Assembly: GCA_021736385.1 (NCBI GenBank)
Contig: JAIPFY010000030.1
Location: 1 to 37,991 of the forward strand
From: Spirochaetia bacterium
GTDB lineage: Bacteria; Spirochaetota; Spirochaetia; CAKZLE01
Reading direction: 5' to 3'
Length of the DNA stretch: 37,991 nucleotides
A program made the position numbers and the translations under genes. This document shows positions 15,333 to 23,358 of the stretch, one piece after another. Position 1 is the stretch's first letter. Each line of letters begins with the position of its first letter. Below the pieces are notes generated by a model. The model did not search any database. It saw only the letters and a program-made list of their open reading frames with translations, and was not told the DNA's origin.

Positions 15333-16523
15333 TCATGCCTCATGGATAGAGAAGAACCAGTCAAACACCAGATCACAGGCCCCGAAGCCAGCCTCGAGCG
15401 GGCTGTATGCATCTGAATAGACCTGGATCTGCTCATCTTCTGCATTATAGGGGTCCTGTTCCAGACAATCCCGTACCACTTCAGCATAGATGTCAGAGAG
15501 TTCCCTGAAGCGGGTGATGATGAGGAACCCATCGGGAGAGAGGATCCTGAACATGTTCTGGGCGCTCACAGCCAGCTGAACGGCCTCTTCTTTTATGATA
15601 TCCCGCAAACGGCGGTCGCCCTGTGCGAGTGCTGAGGCGACCTCTTCGATCTCAGTGAACTGATAGCCGTGACCAGCTGCGGCCTCTACGATGGCAGTCT
15701 CTGAGATATAGGTCTCAAGGCATCCCTGAGAGCCGCAGTAACAGGGTTTCCCATCCATCACCGAGGTGGTATGGCCGATCTCGAAGGTCGTCTTACCCAG
15801 TACCGAGAAGAGCTTTCCCTTCGTGATGAACGCACCACCGACACCCTGCCTGATGAAATAGGTGAACAGCGCATGGGAGTCTCTCGCAGCCCCTCTGCGG
15901 TAGGCGTTCATGGCTATGACCCCAGCATTGTTGGTGACCAGCACCTGGGTATCGAACCGTCTCTCAAACCGCCGGGCAAGGGGGTAGTTCGTGAATCCGG
16001 GGATCCTTGCATAGCGTATGACCATTCCGGTATCCATATTGATCTGTCCGGGAGCCCCGATACCGATACCCAGCAGCCCGGCTGCATCGATGCCCGTCTT
16101 CTCTATCGCAGAAGCCACCAGCTCTTCAAGCAGATGAGAGACCGTATCGGCATCGATGGATTCAGGCAGGATGATATCTTCCGAATAGACAGGCTTGCGG
16201 GAGAAGTCGACGACGAGCACATGTGCGGTGCGTGACCAGAACTCGATACCGATGACATACTGTGAAGCGGGCACCACACGATAGTAGACGGGTTTGCGTC
16301 CCTTCTTGTCAGAATCCCTGATCACAAAGTCAGATGCGACTTCAATGAGTCCCTTCTCCTCAAGGATCGAGAAGATACGCAGGACCGTAGGCGCTTTCAG
16401 ACCGGTGAGATTGACCACATCCGATTGGGACAGGCCTTCACTGTGCTGGATGGCACGCAGAATGATCTTCTCATTCTTCTCTCTGATATCTTCGCCTCTG
16501 AGCGGGGTGTTCTGTAGCGTCAT
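15333..16523 (-). CDS. ROK family transcriptional repressor (NagC/XylR type)
   Basis: This 396-residue protein has an N-terminal winged helix-turn-helix (about residues 15-65, ILRAIQHSEGLSQSDVVNLTGLKAPTVLRI) and a ROK sugar-kinase-like domain. The latter includes LGIGIGAPGQINMDTG, the sugar-site EIGHTT and the zinc motif CYCGSQGCLE, typical of ROK regulators. It is divergent from the transketolase operon across a 148-bp region holding the perfect operator, and adjacent to the importer operon with another copy. It is thus the likely repressor of the regulon, released by the pathway sugar or an intermediate. AGGAG lies 6 nt before its ATG. Confidence 0.92.
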   Translation of the reverse strand: MTLQNTPLRGEDIREKNEKIILRAIQHSEGLSQSDVVNLTGLKAPTVLRIFSILEEKGLIEVASDFVIRDSDKKGRKPVYYRVVPASQYVIGIEFWSRTAHVLVVDFSRKPVYSEDIILPESIDADTVSHLLEELVASAIEKTGIDAAGLLGIGIGAPGQINMDTGMVIRYARIPGFTNYPLARRFERRFDTQVLVTNNAGVIAMNAYRRGAARDSHALFTYFIRQGVGGAFITKGKLFSVLGKTTFEIGHTTSVMDGKPCYCGSQGCLETYISETAIVEAAAGHGYQFTEIEEVASALAQGDRRLRDIIKEEAVQLAVSAQNMFRILSPDGFLIITRFRELSDIYAEVVRDCLEQDPYNAEDEQIQVYSDAYSPLEAGFGACDLVFDWFFSIHEA

Positions 16524-16581
16524 AGCATACTCCTGACATGATCCCTTCGATTCCCGACATGATTTTCGTGGTAAGTCTCTA

Positions 16582-16610
16582 TTTATACCATTTTTTGCTT
16601 TACAAAGAAA
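16582..16610 (-). promoter_or_regulatory. Putative promoter of the ROK repressor gene
   Basis: On the minus strand TTTCTT (16605-16610) and TATAAA (16582-16587) are 17 bp apart, about 60 bp before the ROK start. The promoter lies back to back with the transketolase promoter, so repressor bound at 16629-16649 sits just upstream of its -35 and could autoregulate. Confidence 0.45.
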
Positions 16611-16649
16611 TGATATAATGATACTTTTTTACTTACTTAATGTAAGTAA
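16592..16649 (+). promoter_or_regulatory. Transketolase operon promoter with perfect operator, site C
   Basis: A consensus TATAAT (16614-16619), with a weak -35 (TTTTTG) 16 bp upstream, is followed directly by a perfect palindrome TTACTTAC-TTAAT-GTAAGTAA at 16629-16649. The palindrome spans the expected early transcribed region, a classical repressor position. This is the most symmetric of the three copies. Confidence 0.75.
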
Positions 16650-16671
16650 TAATTATAGCAAGGAGTGCCTG

Positions 16672-17517
16672 ATGAATCAAGAGAAATTACAGGACTTGCA
16701 GGATAAAGCACGGATCGTGCGTATTGAGACACTGAAATCAATAGGCCACCTGGGTGTGGGTCATGTCGGTGGAGCGATGTCGATCGTAGAAGTCCTGACC
16801 TACCTCTATTATGCAGAGATGCATATTGACCCCAAAGCACCGCGAATGCCAGAGAGAGACCGGCTGGTACTCTCCAAGGGTCATGCGGGACCTACCCTCT
16901 ACAGTATCCTTGCCCTCAAAGGCTTCTTCCCGATGGAGTGGCTGCTCACCCTCAACCAGGGCGGGACGAAACTGCCGAGTCACTGCGACCGGAACCTGAC
17001 ACCGGGGATCGATATGACCACAGGGTCGCTGGGACAGGGACTGTCAGCTGCTATCGGTATCGCTCTGGCTACACGACTGGACAAACGCGGTAACCACGTC
17101 TATGCCATCATCGGAGACGGTGAATCACAGGAAGGCCAGGTCTGGGAGGCTGCGATGTCAGCCGCCATGTTCAAGGTCGGCAACCTGATCGCCTTCACTG
17201 ATTACAATAAGATGCAGATCGACGGTATGACCAAGGATATCATGGATATCGATGCCCTCGAATCAAAATGGCTCTCCTTCGGCTGGCATGTCCAGAGAAT
17301 CAACGGCCATGATATGCAGGCGATCGAAGATGCGGTCACCCGAGCTAAGACAGTCACCGACCGCCCCTCGATGATCGTTCTGGACACGATCAAAGGCAAA
17401 GGCTGCACCTGTGCAGAGAACCTTGTGGGAAGTCACAACATGCCCATAAGTGCAGAACAGCTCGAAGAGGCCCTCACCGCACTGGGTGCTGAGGCATCTG
17501 CGAAGGGAGGAAACTAA
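16672..17517 (+). CDS. Transketolase, N-terminal (TPP-binding) subunit
   Basis: This 281-residue protein is the pyrophosphate half of a split transketolase. It has SIGHLGVGHVGGAMS with the substrate-site His, SKGHAGPTLYS, MTTGSLGQGLSAAIG, and the TPP motif GDGESQEGQVWEAAMSA followed by NKMQ. The start at 16672 has AAGGAG 6 nt upstream; an earlier in-frame ATG lies inside the promoter. Two-subunit transketolases serve the pentose phosphate route and also specialised pathways (apulose-4-phosphate cleavage; sulfofructose cleavage by SqwGH). Control by the operator shared with a sulfoquinovosidase-type operon favours a specialised role. The C-terminal subunit follows after 1 nt. Confidence 0.93.
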   Translation: MNQEKLQDLQDKARIVRIETLKSIGHLGVGHVGGAMSIVEVLTYLYYAEMHIDPKAPRMPERDRLVLSKGHAGPTLYSILALKGFFPMEWLLTLNQGGTKLPSHCDRNLTPGIDMTTGSLGQGLSAAIGIALATRLDKRGNHVYAIIGDGESQEGQVWEAAMSAAMFKVGNLIAFTDYNKMQIDGMTKDIMDIDALESKWLSFGWHVQRINGHDMQAIEDAVTRAKTVTDRPSMIVLDTIKGKGCTCAENLVGSHNMPISAEQLEEALTALGAEASAKGGN

Positions 17518-17518
17518 T

Positions 17519-18454
17519 ATGGCTAAAGATATGAGAGATGTATACGCACAGACCCTGGTGGATCTTGCGGAGAACGATGACAGGATCTGTGTGCTTGAGG
17601 CGGACCTGATGAATGCGACCGGGACCAAGGTCTTCAAACAGCGATTCCCCGAGAGGATGTTCGATGTCGGTGTCGCAGAAGCGAACATGGTCGGCGTGGC
17701 CTCAGGGCTCTCTGCAGAGGGAAAGATCCCCTTTGCGGCATCCTTCGGCACCTTCGCCTCCCGCCGTACCTTCGATCAGTTCTTCCTGTCGGCAAACTAT
17801 GCACAGTTGAACGTGAAGCTCGTAGGAACAGACCCCGGGATCACCGCACAGTTCAACGGCGGTACCCACATGCCCTTCGAAGATATCGGTATGATGCGTC
17901 TGGTCCCGAACCTGGTCATCATCGAACCGTCTGATCTGGTCTCCTGTGAAGCCCTCATACGTGCTGCTGCAGCACATCAGGGATCCATGTACATCAGGAT
18001 GCACCGAAAGGGATCGAACACGATCTATGACGAGAACGAACAGTTCGAACTCGGCAAAGGAAAGGTCCTGGTCGACGGGACGGATGTCACCCTCATCGCT
18101 GCCGGTTTCGTCATGGTACCAGAAGCGCTCAAGGCTGCAGAGATCCTCAAGAAAGAGGGTATATCAGCTGCAGTGATCGATATGCATACGATCAAACCCC
18201 TCGATAACGAACTGGTGCTCGCGTATGCGAAGAAGACCGGGGCGATCGTGACCTGTGAGAACCATCAGGTGACAGGAGGCCTCGGAGGAGCGGTTGCAGA
18301 ACTGCTCACAGCAGAGTATCCTGCCCTTCTGGGAAGGATCGGCGCACAGGATATGTTCGGACAGGTCGGTACGCAGGACTACCTGATCAAAGCATATGAG
18401 ATGACAGCTGAAGACATCGCTCAGAAAGCGATGGCTACGATCAGCAAGAAATAA
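17519..18454 (+). CDS. Transketolase, C-terminal (pyrimidine-binding) subunit
   Basis: This 311-residue partner of the upstream gene contains FDVGVAEANMVGVASGL with the Glu that activates the TPP aminopyrimidine, FASFASRRTFDQF-like and THMPFEDIG segments of the active site, and a C-terminal transketolase domain (VTCENHQVTGGLGGAVAE). GGAGG stands 8 nt upstream of the ATG. Together the two subunits transfer a two-carbon ketol unit from a ketose. In a sulfoglycolytic reading that would give 4-deoxy-4-sulfoerythrose from sulfofructose, which the next gene could isomerise. Confidence 0.93.
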   Translation: MAKDMRDVYAQTLVDLAENDDRICVLEADLMNATGTKVFKQRFPERMFDVGVAEANMVGVASGLSAEGKIPFAASFGTFASRRTFDQFFLSANYAQLNVKLVGTDPGITAQFNGGTHMPFEDIGMMRLVPNLVIIEPSDLVSCEALIRAAAAHQGSMYIRMHRKGSNTIYDENEQFELGKGKVLVDGTDVTLIAAGFVMVPEALKAAEILKKEGISAAVIDMHTIKPLDNELVLAYAKKTGAIVTCENHQVTGGLGGAVAELLTAEYPALLGRIGAQDMFGQVGTQDYLIKAYEMTAEDIAQKAMATISKK

Positions 18455-18466
18455 CAGGAGCAGTAT

Positions 18467-18952
18467 ATGTCAGAGAAGATAACATTGGCGATAGCATCAG
18501 ATCTTTCAGGGTTTCCCCTCAGATGTGCGATCGTAGAATATTTGCAGGGAAGAGATGACATCACCGTCATCGACTTCGGTATCGAATCAGCAGATGCCCC
18601 GAAACCCTATACCCAGCAGGCACCGAAAGTGGCGAAGGCTGTCCAGAGCGGAGAAGCAGACAAGGGGATCCTCATCTGCGGAACCGGACAGGGTATGGCT
18701 ATCGTAGCCAACAAGTTCAAAGGGGTCTACGCCTGTGTCACAGACAGTATCTTCTCAGGAGAACGGGCGAAGATCATCAACAACGCCAACGTCATCACCA
18801 TGGGTGGATGGATCACGGCTCCCTTTCTGGGTGTACAGATCACCGAAGCCTGGCTGAGTGTGGCATTCACCGAGAAGATGGAATTCAAGAAGGATTTCCT
18901 CACCGACAACTTCAATCTTGTCAAGAAGATCGAAGATGAGAACTTTGCTTAG
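18467..18952 (+). CDS. RpiB/LacAB-family sugar isomerase lacking ring-opening His
   Basis: This 161-residue protein has the RpiB fold signature GILICGTGQGMAIVANKFKGVYA with catalytic Cys71 (E. coli C66) and D12 (E. coli D9). Other key positions differ. The phosphate-contacting His10 is Leu13, His99, thought to open the furanose ring, is Ile104, and the C-terminal Arg pair of RpiB is missing. Such an enzyme should prefer an open-chain, non-phosphorylated substrate, as a four-carbon sulfo-sugar would be (the SqwI step of sulfo-TK). Transcription and translation follow the transketolase subunits with AGGAG 6 nt from the ATG. R5P isomerase activity is the alternative and looks less likely. Confidence 0.88.
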   Translation: MSEKITLAIASDLSGFPLRCAIVEYLQGRDDITVIDFGIESADAPKPYTQQAPKVAKAVQSGEADKGILICGTGQGMAIVANKFKGVYACVTDSIFSGERAKIINNANVITMGGWITAPFLGVQITEAWLSVAFTEKMEFKKDFLTDNFNLVKKIEDENFA

Positions 18953-18959
18953 ACCAATC

Positions 18960-18989
18960 ACTCGAGCGTCGCCTATGCGCTTGAGTTTT
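18960..18989 (+). terminator. Terminator candidate after the RpiB-like gene
   Basis: A stem of about 9 bp (ACTCGAGCG / CGCTTGAGT, one G-T pair) with a 9-nt loop is followed by TTTT, starting 8 bp after the stop. Confidence 0.55.
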
Positions 18990-19017
18990 GGATAGTGTGT
19001 TAGACATTATGACCATT

Positions 19018-19050
19018 GCGGCTGCCTTTCGGGGCAGCCGCTGCTTTCTT
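19018..19050 (+). terminator. Second hairpin terminator between convergent units
   Basis: A 9-bp perfect GC-rich stem (GCGGCTGCC / GGCAGCCGC) with a 6-nt loop is followed by TGCTTTCTT on the plus strand. It lies just before the stop of the minus-strand MATE gene and may serve both directions. Confidence 0.65.
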
Positions 19051-19054
19051 ACCG

Positions 19055-20410
19055 TCAGTGAGTCCCGGAGGCGATCAGATCAAGGGCCTTCTGCTGCCTG
19101 TAGAGCAGCACCAGGGTCACCAGCGTCGTGAGCAGATCTGCGATCGGCTGACTGATCATGATACCGATGATCCCGAACCAGCGGGGAAGGATGAACAGCA
19201 GCGGTATATAGAGCAGTCCCTGCCTCGCAAGTGCCAGGAAGATGGACTCCCAGCCCTTCCCAAGGGCCTGGAACAGTACACTCCCGAGGTTCTGGAATCC
19301 TACGAACCATAACGAGAGCGAAGCTGCCCGCAGTCCGTATGCAGCTATCCTCACCACCTGAGGGTCACGGGAGAAGGCCAGCACGATCGAGTCAGCAGCC
19401 AGCAGGAAACAGAACATCAGGATCGTACCGAATCCGATACTCCACCGTGAGGCCAGGGCAAAGGAACTTCGCACCCTCTGTATATTCTGTGCACCATAGT
19501 TATAGCCGGCAAACGGCTGGAACCCCTGACCGAGTCCGAAGAAGACGAACATGACAAGAAGGATCATCCTCATATCGATGCCTACCGCGGCGATGGCGGC
19601 GTTGCCGAAAGGCTTTGCCGCGATGTTCATCATCCCAAGGGCAGTGCTTGCGAGGATCTGACGAATGAAGGTCGGGATACCGATCTTCAGGATCTCCCGA
19701 AAGATCTCCCATCGTAGCCGTATATGCTTCACCGAGAGCATCAGGACCGACCTGCCCCTCAGATAATAGGTGAGCAGGAAGATCGTACTGATCAGCTGGG
19801 CGGTGATCGTCGCGAGGGCAGCCCCGGCAAGGCCCCAACCGAAGACGTACATATAGATCGGATCGAGGATGATATTCCCGCCGGTACCGATGATCATGGC
19901 GATACCGCTGTAGCGGGAGGCACCCTCTGCCCGCAAAAGATTGTTCAGACACATGTTGATGATGCGGAAGATACATCCGCCTATGATGATGGAACCGTAC
20001 AGATGGGACCTGTCCAGGATCTCAGGCGTCGCCCCGAACCCAAGCAGGATCGTATCGATGAAGATCAGGCAGATGGCAGTGAATCCCACTCCTGTGGCCA
20101 GAGTGGCAAAGAAGGCGGTCGAGGCAGTCTCAGAGGCTCTCTTCTGCTCCCCGCTTCCCAGATACCGGGAGATCGGGGATGCTGCACCCATACCGAAGGC
20201 CAGGCCGATCGCACTGATAAGCATGAACAGGGGGAACACGATCGTCGCTGCACCGATCGAGGGTGTGTCATCAAGCAGACCGATGAACATCGTATCTATG
20301 ACATTATAGAGGGCACCGACGAGCATGGCACTGATCGCCGGGACTGAGAGACTGATCAGAGAGGGCCTCACATCACCAGAACGAAGCAGTTCTATCTTGT
20401 CTGAAGGCAC
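19055..20410 (-). CDS. MATE family multidrug/Na+ efflux transporter
   Basis: This 451-residue membrane protein has two repeats of about six helices and typical MATE stretches: LLRSGDVRPSLISLSVPAISAMLVGALYNVIDTMFIGLL at the N terminus, GMGAASPISRYLGSGE, and GFQPFAGYNYGAQN in the second half. It exports cationic drugs or metabolites using an ion gradient. It starts with GTG overlapping the TAG of the ACT-domain gene by one base (TAGTG), so the two are co-transcribed and coupled. Substrate cannot be told. Confidence 0.93.
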   Translation of the reverse strand: MPSDKIELLRSGDVRPSLISLSVPAISAMLVGALYNVIDTMFIGLLDDTPSIGAATIVFPLFMLISAIGLAFGMGAASPISRYLGSGEQKRASETASTAFFATLATGVGFTAICLIFIDTILLGFGATPEILDRSHLYGSIIIGGCIFRIINMCLNNLLRAEGASRYSGIAMIIGTGGNIILDPIYMYVFGWGLAGAALATITAQLISTIFLLTYYLRGRSVLMLSVKHIRLRWEIFREILKIGIPTFIRQILASTALGMMNIAAKPFGNAAIAAVGIDMRMILLVMFVFFGLGQGFQPFAGYNYGAQNIQRVRSSFALASRWSIGFGTILMFCFLLAADSIVLAFSRDPQVVRIAAYGLRAASLSLWFVGFQNLGSVLFQALGKGWESIFLALARQGLLYIPLLFILPRWFGIIGIMISQPIADLLTTLVTLVLLYRQQKALDLIASGTH

Positions 20411-20955
20411 TATTGCGTATTGACCGAAGCCAGTGAACGGAACCGTATGTCGATATCACGGTCATACCCGAGCTGCTGCAGGGATTCTTTCAATCCGGCT
20501 GCCTGCTTCGGTCCCTTCAGGTTGACCCTGATGCGCATGGTGAACATGGGCGATCCGGTGAACGGGGCAGATGAGGAGTCTGTCTCGAGCTCTTCCACGT
20601 TGATCTGCTCACGGGCAAGCAGAGAGGTCACCGTATGAACGATCCCGGGGGAATCGAGGGAGACCGTCTCTATCAGATAGGGAACACCGGTCCTGCCGGA
20701 AGGAGCCTCGTCGGTCCTGATGACATCGATCTGCAGCCCGGTGAACGCACTCCCGGTGAACTTGCAGGAGAGAAGAGACTCTATCGCCTGCCCGTCCCCT
20801 GATACGAGCATCATGACCGCGAACTCACCTCCGAGAACAGCCATCTTACTCTCTTCGATATTACAGGAAAAATTCTCGACTACCGTCGTCAATCCCTCGA
20901 CGATACCGATACGATCAGACCCTATAGCCCTTACCACCGCGTGAGCTTTCTGCAT
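20410..20955 (-). CDS. ACT-domain protein, GcvR-like regulator
   Basis: This 181-residue protein consists of two tandem ACT domains: one starting VVRAIGSDRIGIVEGLTTVVENFSCNIEESKMAVLGGEFAVMM, the second starting YLIETVSLDSPGIVHTVTSLLAREQINVEELET. This is the layout of GcvR-type glycine-cleavage regulators and other small amino-acid sensors; there is no DNA-binding domain. ATG at 20955 was chosen for its GGAGG 5 nt upstream; a GTG 12 nt earlier overlaps that site. It heads a two-gene unit with the MATE exporter. Confidence 0.88.
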   Translation of the reverse strand: MQKAHAVVRAIGSDRIGIVEGLTTVVENFSCNIEESKMAVLGGEFAVMMLVSGDGQAIESLLSCKFTGSAFTGLQIDVIRTDEAPSGRTGVPYLIETVSLDSPGIVHTVTSLLAREQINVEELETDSSSAPFTGSPMFTMRIRVNLKGPKQAAGLKESLQQLGYDRDIDIRFRSLASVNTQ

Positions 20956-20995
20956 ACGAACCTCCACCAGTCATGTTATTCACCACTCAATTCCC

Positions 20996-21024
20996 ATTGT
21001 ACGGTCATATGGCAAGCCTGTCCA
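20996..21024 (-). promoter_or_regulatory. Putative promoter of the ACT-MATE operon
   Basis: On the minus strand TGGACA (21019-21024) and TACAAT (20996-21001) are 17 bp apart, 40 bp before the ACT gene start. On the other side, toward the DUF4256 gene, the sequence GGTATACT occurs twice (21117-21124, 21148-21155), but no convincing -35 was found. Confidence 0.5.
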
Positions 21025-21196
21025 CCAGATTAGGGGAAGAAGACCCGCAAGGACAGGACAGCACTTCATAGACCCACCTCCCATGGACACGAACGGAGTA
21101 CCGATCTGCAGTACCGGTATACTATCCGACGATCCGTACCGTTCCATGGTATACTGGTACACTAAGAGCTCTGCGAAAGGATCGAAGGAGTATGCC

Positions 21197-21760
21197 ATGC
21201 CATCTGAGAAGAGACTTGATCAAGAGAGCCGTACCAGACTCATGAGCAGGCTGAAGAGCCGATTCGAGCAGCATATGGACAGACATGCAGCGATGTCCTG
21301 GGAGCAGGTGAAGACCCGGCTGGAAGCACAGCCGGAGAAGCTGTGGTCTCTGGGGGAGATGGAAGACACCAGCGGGGAGCCTGATGTAGTGGGATTCGAT
21401 CCTGACAGTGGTGAGTACCTGTTCGTCGACTGCGCCCCTGAGTCACCGAAGGGCAGAAGGAGCATCTGCTACGACCGGGAGGGACGAACCTCCCGAACAG
21501 AGCACCGGCCAAAGCAGAGCGCTGTGGAGATGGCAGAGAAGATGGCTGTCGATATCCTGACCGAGCAGCAGTATCGTGCATTGCAGGGACTCGAGCCATT
21601 CGACCTGAAGAGTTCAAGCTGGGTGAAGACCCCGCAGAGGATCAGGGACCTCGGAGGGGCACTCTTCGGTGATCGCCGCTATGACACCGTGTTCATCTAT
21701 CATAACGGTGCCTCCTCCTACTACGCGGTACGGGGCTTCCGGGCCATGCTGCGAGTCTAG
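21197..21760 (+). CDS. DUF4256 family protein
   Basis: This 187-residue protein fits the DUF4256 family over its full length: LKSRFEQHMDRH, PEKLWSLGEMEDTSGEPDVVGFD, FVDCAPESPKGRRSICYDRE, LTEEQY-like LTEQQYRALQ, SSWVKTP, and RYDTVFIYHNGASSYYAVRGFR at the C terminus. The family has no established function that I know of; it is soluble and often a single cytoplasmic domain. GAAGGAG 6 nt before the ATG at 21197 decides the start against longer upstream frames. The gene stands alone between divergent ACT-MATE and the CNNM gene. Confidence 0.9.
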   Translation: MPSEKRLDQESRTRLMSRLKSRFEQHMDRHAAMSWEQVKTRLEAQPEKLWSLGEMEDTSGEPDVVGFDPDSGEYLFVDCAPESPKGRRSICYDREGRTSRTEHRPKQSAVEMAEKMAVDILTEQQYRALQGLEPFDLKSSSWVKTPQRIRDLGGALFGDRRYDTVFIYHNGASSYYAVRGFRAMLRV

Positions 21761-21895
21761 CACCACACGATGCACCGGACCGTTCGAAACCAGGAAAGAA
21801 GACCTCATACGGCACGCAGCTCTGACGGTCCCGGTGAAGGAGTGCTCCTGCAGGATGACAACCGAACAATTCATCATCAGTTCATCATATTCTGC

Positions 21896-21925
21896 TTGAA
21901 CTATCTGAAAACACCATAGTATAGT
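21896..21925 (+). promoter_or_regulatory. Putative promoter for the 41-codon ORF / CNNM unit
   Basis: TTGAAC (21896-21901) and TATAGT (21920-21925) are 18 bp apart. Transcription would begin about where the 41-codon ORF starts (21933), implying a leaderless message. Confidence 0.5.
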
Positions 21926-21932
21926 AGACAGT

Positions 21933-22058
21933 ATGGAAGACCCACTATCGGATACATCAGACGACCCTCCTTTACGGCATACAGGTGCAACCGCTATACA
22001 TGATGCACAGCCTTTCACATCTTCTTCGGTTACCAGACCTCCCGGTACGAACATATGA
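21933..22058 (+). CDS. Small 41-codon ORF overlapping the CNNM gene start
   Basis: An ATG 7 nt after the -10 opens a frame of 41 codons (starting MEDPLSDTSDDPPLRH) whose TGA overlaps the ATG of the CNNM/CorC gene (ATGA). The CNNM gene has no ribosome site of its own, so translation of this ORF could deliver ribosomes to it. The peptide is polar and rich in Ser, Thr, Asp and Pro, with no recognisable domain. It may be a leader rather than a functional protein. Confidence 0.4.
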   Translation: MEDPLSDTSDDPPLRHTGATAIHDAQPFTSSSVTRPPGTNI

Positions 22059-23302
22059 GCTTATACCTACCCGTCATCGTGGTCCTGATCATCTTTTCGG
22101 GGCTGTTCTCCGGCACGGAGACCGCATTCACCTCCCTCTCCTTCCTTCAGGTCAAGGAGATGGAAGATGACAGGCGTCACAGATACAGGACGGCTGCCAG
22201 ACTTGCAAAGAAGTCCGATCTGCTGCTGACCACGATCCTGATCGGCAACAACCTGGTCAATATCGCAGCCTCAGCTCTGCTCACCTCCTACACCATAGCT
22301 ACCTACGGCAACTATGCGGTAGGCTATGCGACAGGGATACTCACCCTGCTGATCCTCATCTTCGCAGAGATCACCCCCAAGCAGATAGCCATCGTACACA
22401 ACAAGCGGATCAGCTCTGCGATGGCCTACCCGATACAGGGGCTCACCGTACTGCTCTACCCTCTGGTCTATCTCATCAAGGGCATCAGTTCGTCCATCAC
22501 ACGACTGTTCGTCCATGGTACTCATAACCCTATCTCACTTGCCGGCATCCTCCATGTCATGGATATCGCTCAGGACCAGGGAGTCGTTGACGAATATGAA
22601 TCGACCATGGTCCAGAAGGTATTCCGCTTTGATGACATAGACGTACATACCATCATGACCCACAGGACCAGTGTCTTCAGCCTGGACGGTTCGATGACCC
22701 TGAGCGATGCCCTGCCGCTGATCATGCAGAGCGGGTTCTCCCGTATCCCGGTCTACCAGGATTCACCTGAACATATCATAGGGGTACTGCTTGCCCGGGA
22801 TCTCATCTATAAGGTCCTCTACGAATCAGAGAAGCAGACGGTAGCACAGATCTGCATGGATCCGATCTTCGTCCCCGAGACCCGAAAGGTCAATGAGATG
22901 TTCCTGCTGTTCAAGCATCATAAACTCCATCTGGCGATCGTCCTTGACGAATACGGCGGTCTTGCAGGCGTGGTGACCCTCGAGGATATCATCGAGGAGC
23001 TCTTCGGTGAACTCTATGATGAGCATGAGAGTGGGGCGACCGAGCGGATCGCATTCATGGGCGATATGACCTATTCGATCCTGGGAGAGACCCCGATCCA
23101 GCAGGTAGAGGACTTCTTCTCCATCGATATCGAACACAGCAGACATGTGGGAACCATCGGCGGATACATCACCGAGTTCCTCGGGACCATCCCGGAAGAG
23201 AAGCAGATCATCGATACCGAATGGGGGATCTTCAAGATCTCATCGATGACCGGGAACAGGATCAACAGCATCACCTTCATGCCGATCACTGCTCCGGATT
23301 GA
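22055..23302 (+). CDS. CNNM/CorC-type (hemolysin family) membrane protein with CBS domains
   Basis: This 415-residue protein has a DUF21/CNNM membrane domain of three to four helices (residues 1-170; FSGLFSGTETAFTSLS and LIFAEITPKQIAI are hallmark stretches). A CBS pair follows (about 205-320; TIMTHRTSVFSLDG, FSRIPVYQ, LAIVLDEYGGLAGVVTLEDIIEELFGE), then a C-terminal CorC_HlyC domain (about 335-410). Such proteins are thought to export or sense Mg2+ or other divalent ions at the inner membrane. No Shine-Dalgarno precedes it. It lies 90 bp before leuS on the same strand. Confidence 0.93.
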   Translation: MSLYLPVIVVLIIFSGLFSGTETAFTSLSFLQVKEMEDDRRHRYRTAARLAKKSDLLLTTILIGNNLVNIAASALLTSYTIATYGNYAVGYATGILTLLILIFAEITPKQIAIVHNKRISSAMAYPIQGLTVLLYPLVYLIKGISSSITRLFVHGTHNPISLAGILHVMDIAQDQGVVDEYESTMVQKVFRFDDIDVHTIMTHRTSVFSLDGSMTLSDALPLIMQSGFSRIPVYQDSPEHIIGVLLARDLIYKVLYESEKQTVAQICMDPIFVPETRKVNEMFLLFKHHKLHLAIVLDEYGGLAGVVTLEDIIEELFGELYDEHESGATERIAFMGDMTYSILGETPIQQVEDFFSIDIEHSRHVGTIGGYITEFLGTIPEEKQIIDTEWGIFKISSMTGNRINSITFMPITAPD

Positions 23303-23325
23303 ACACAGGAAAAACGCCTGTGTTC
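23301..23325 (+). terminator. Hairpin after the CNNM gene (weak terminator)
   Basis: A 9-bp perfect stem GAACACAGG / CCTGTGTTC with a 7-nt loop begins within the stop codon. No T-run follows, so it may stabilise the 3' end or end transcription weakly before the leuS promoter. Confidence 0.4.
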
Positions 23326-23358
23326 ATACCCTATATCACGATATCCCATACAGCGTGA

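Noticed and set aside
16672-18454. Calling the split transketolase the housekeeping pentose-phosphate enzyme
   Set aside because: Shared operator with the glycosidase and importer operons and linkage to an altered RpiB-like protein argue for a dedicated pathway, though the alternative is not excluded.
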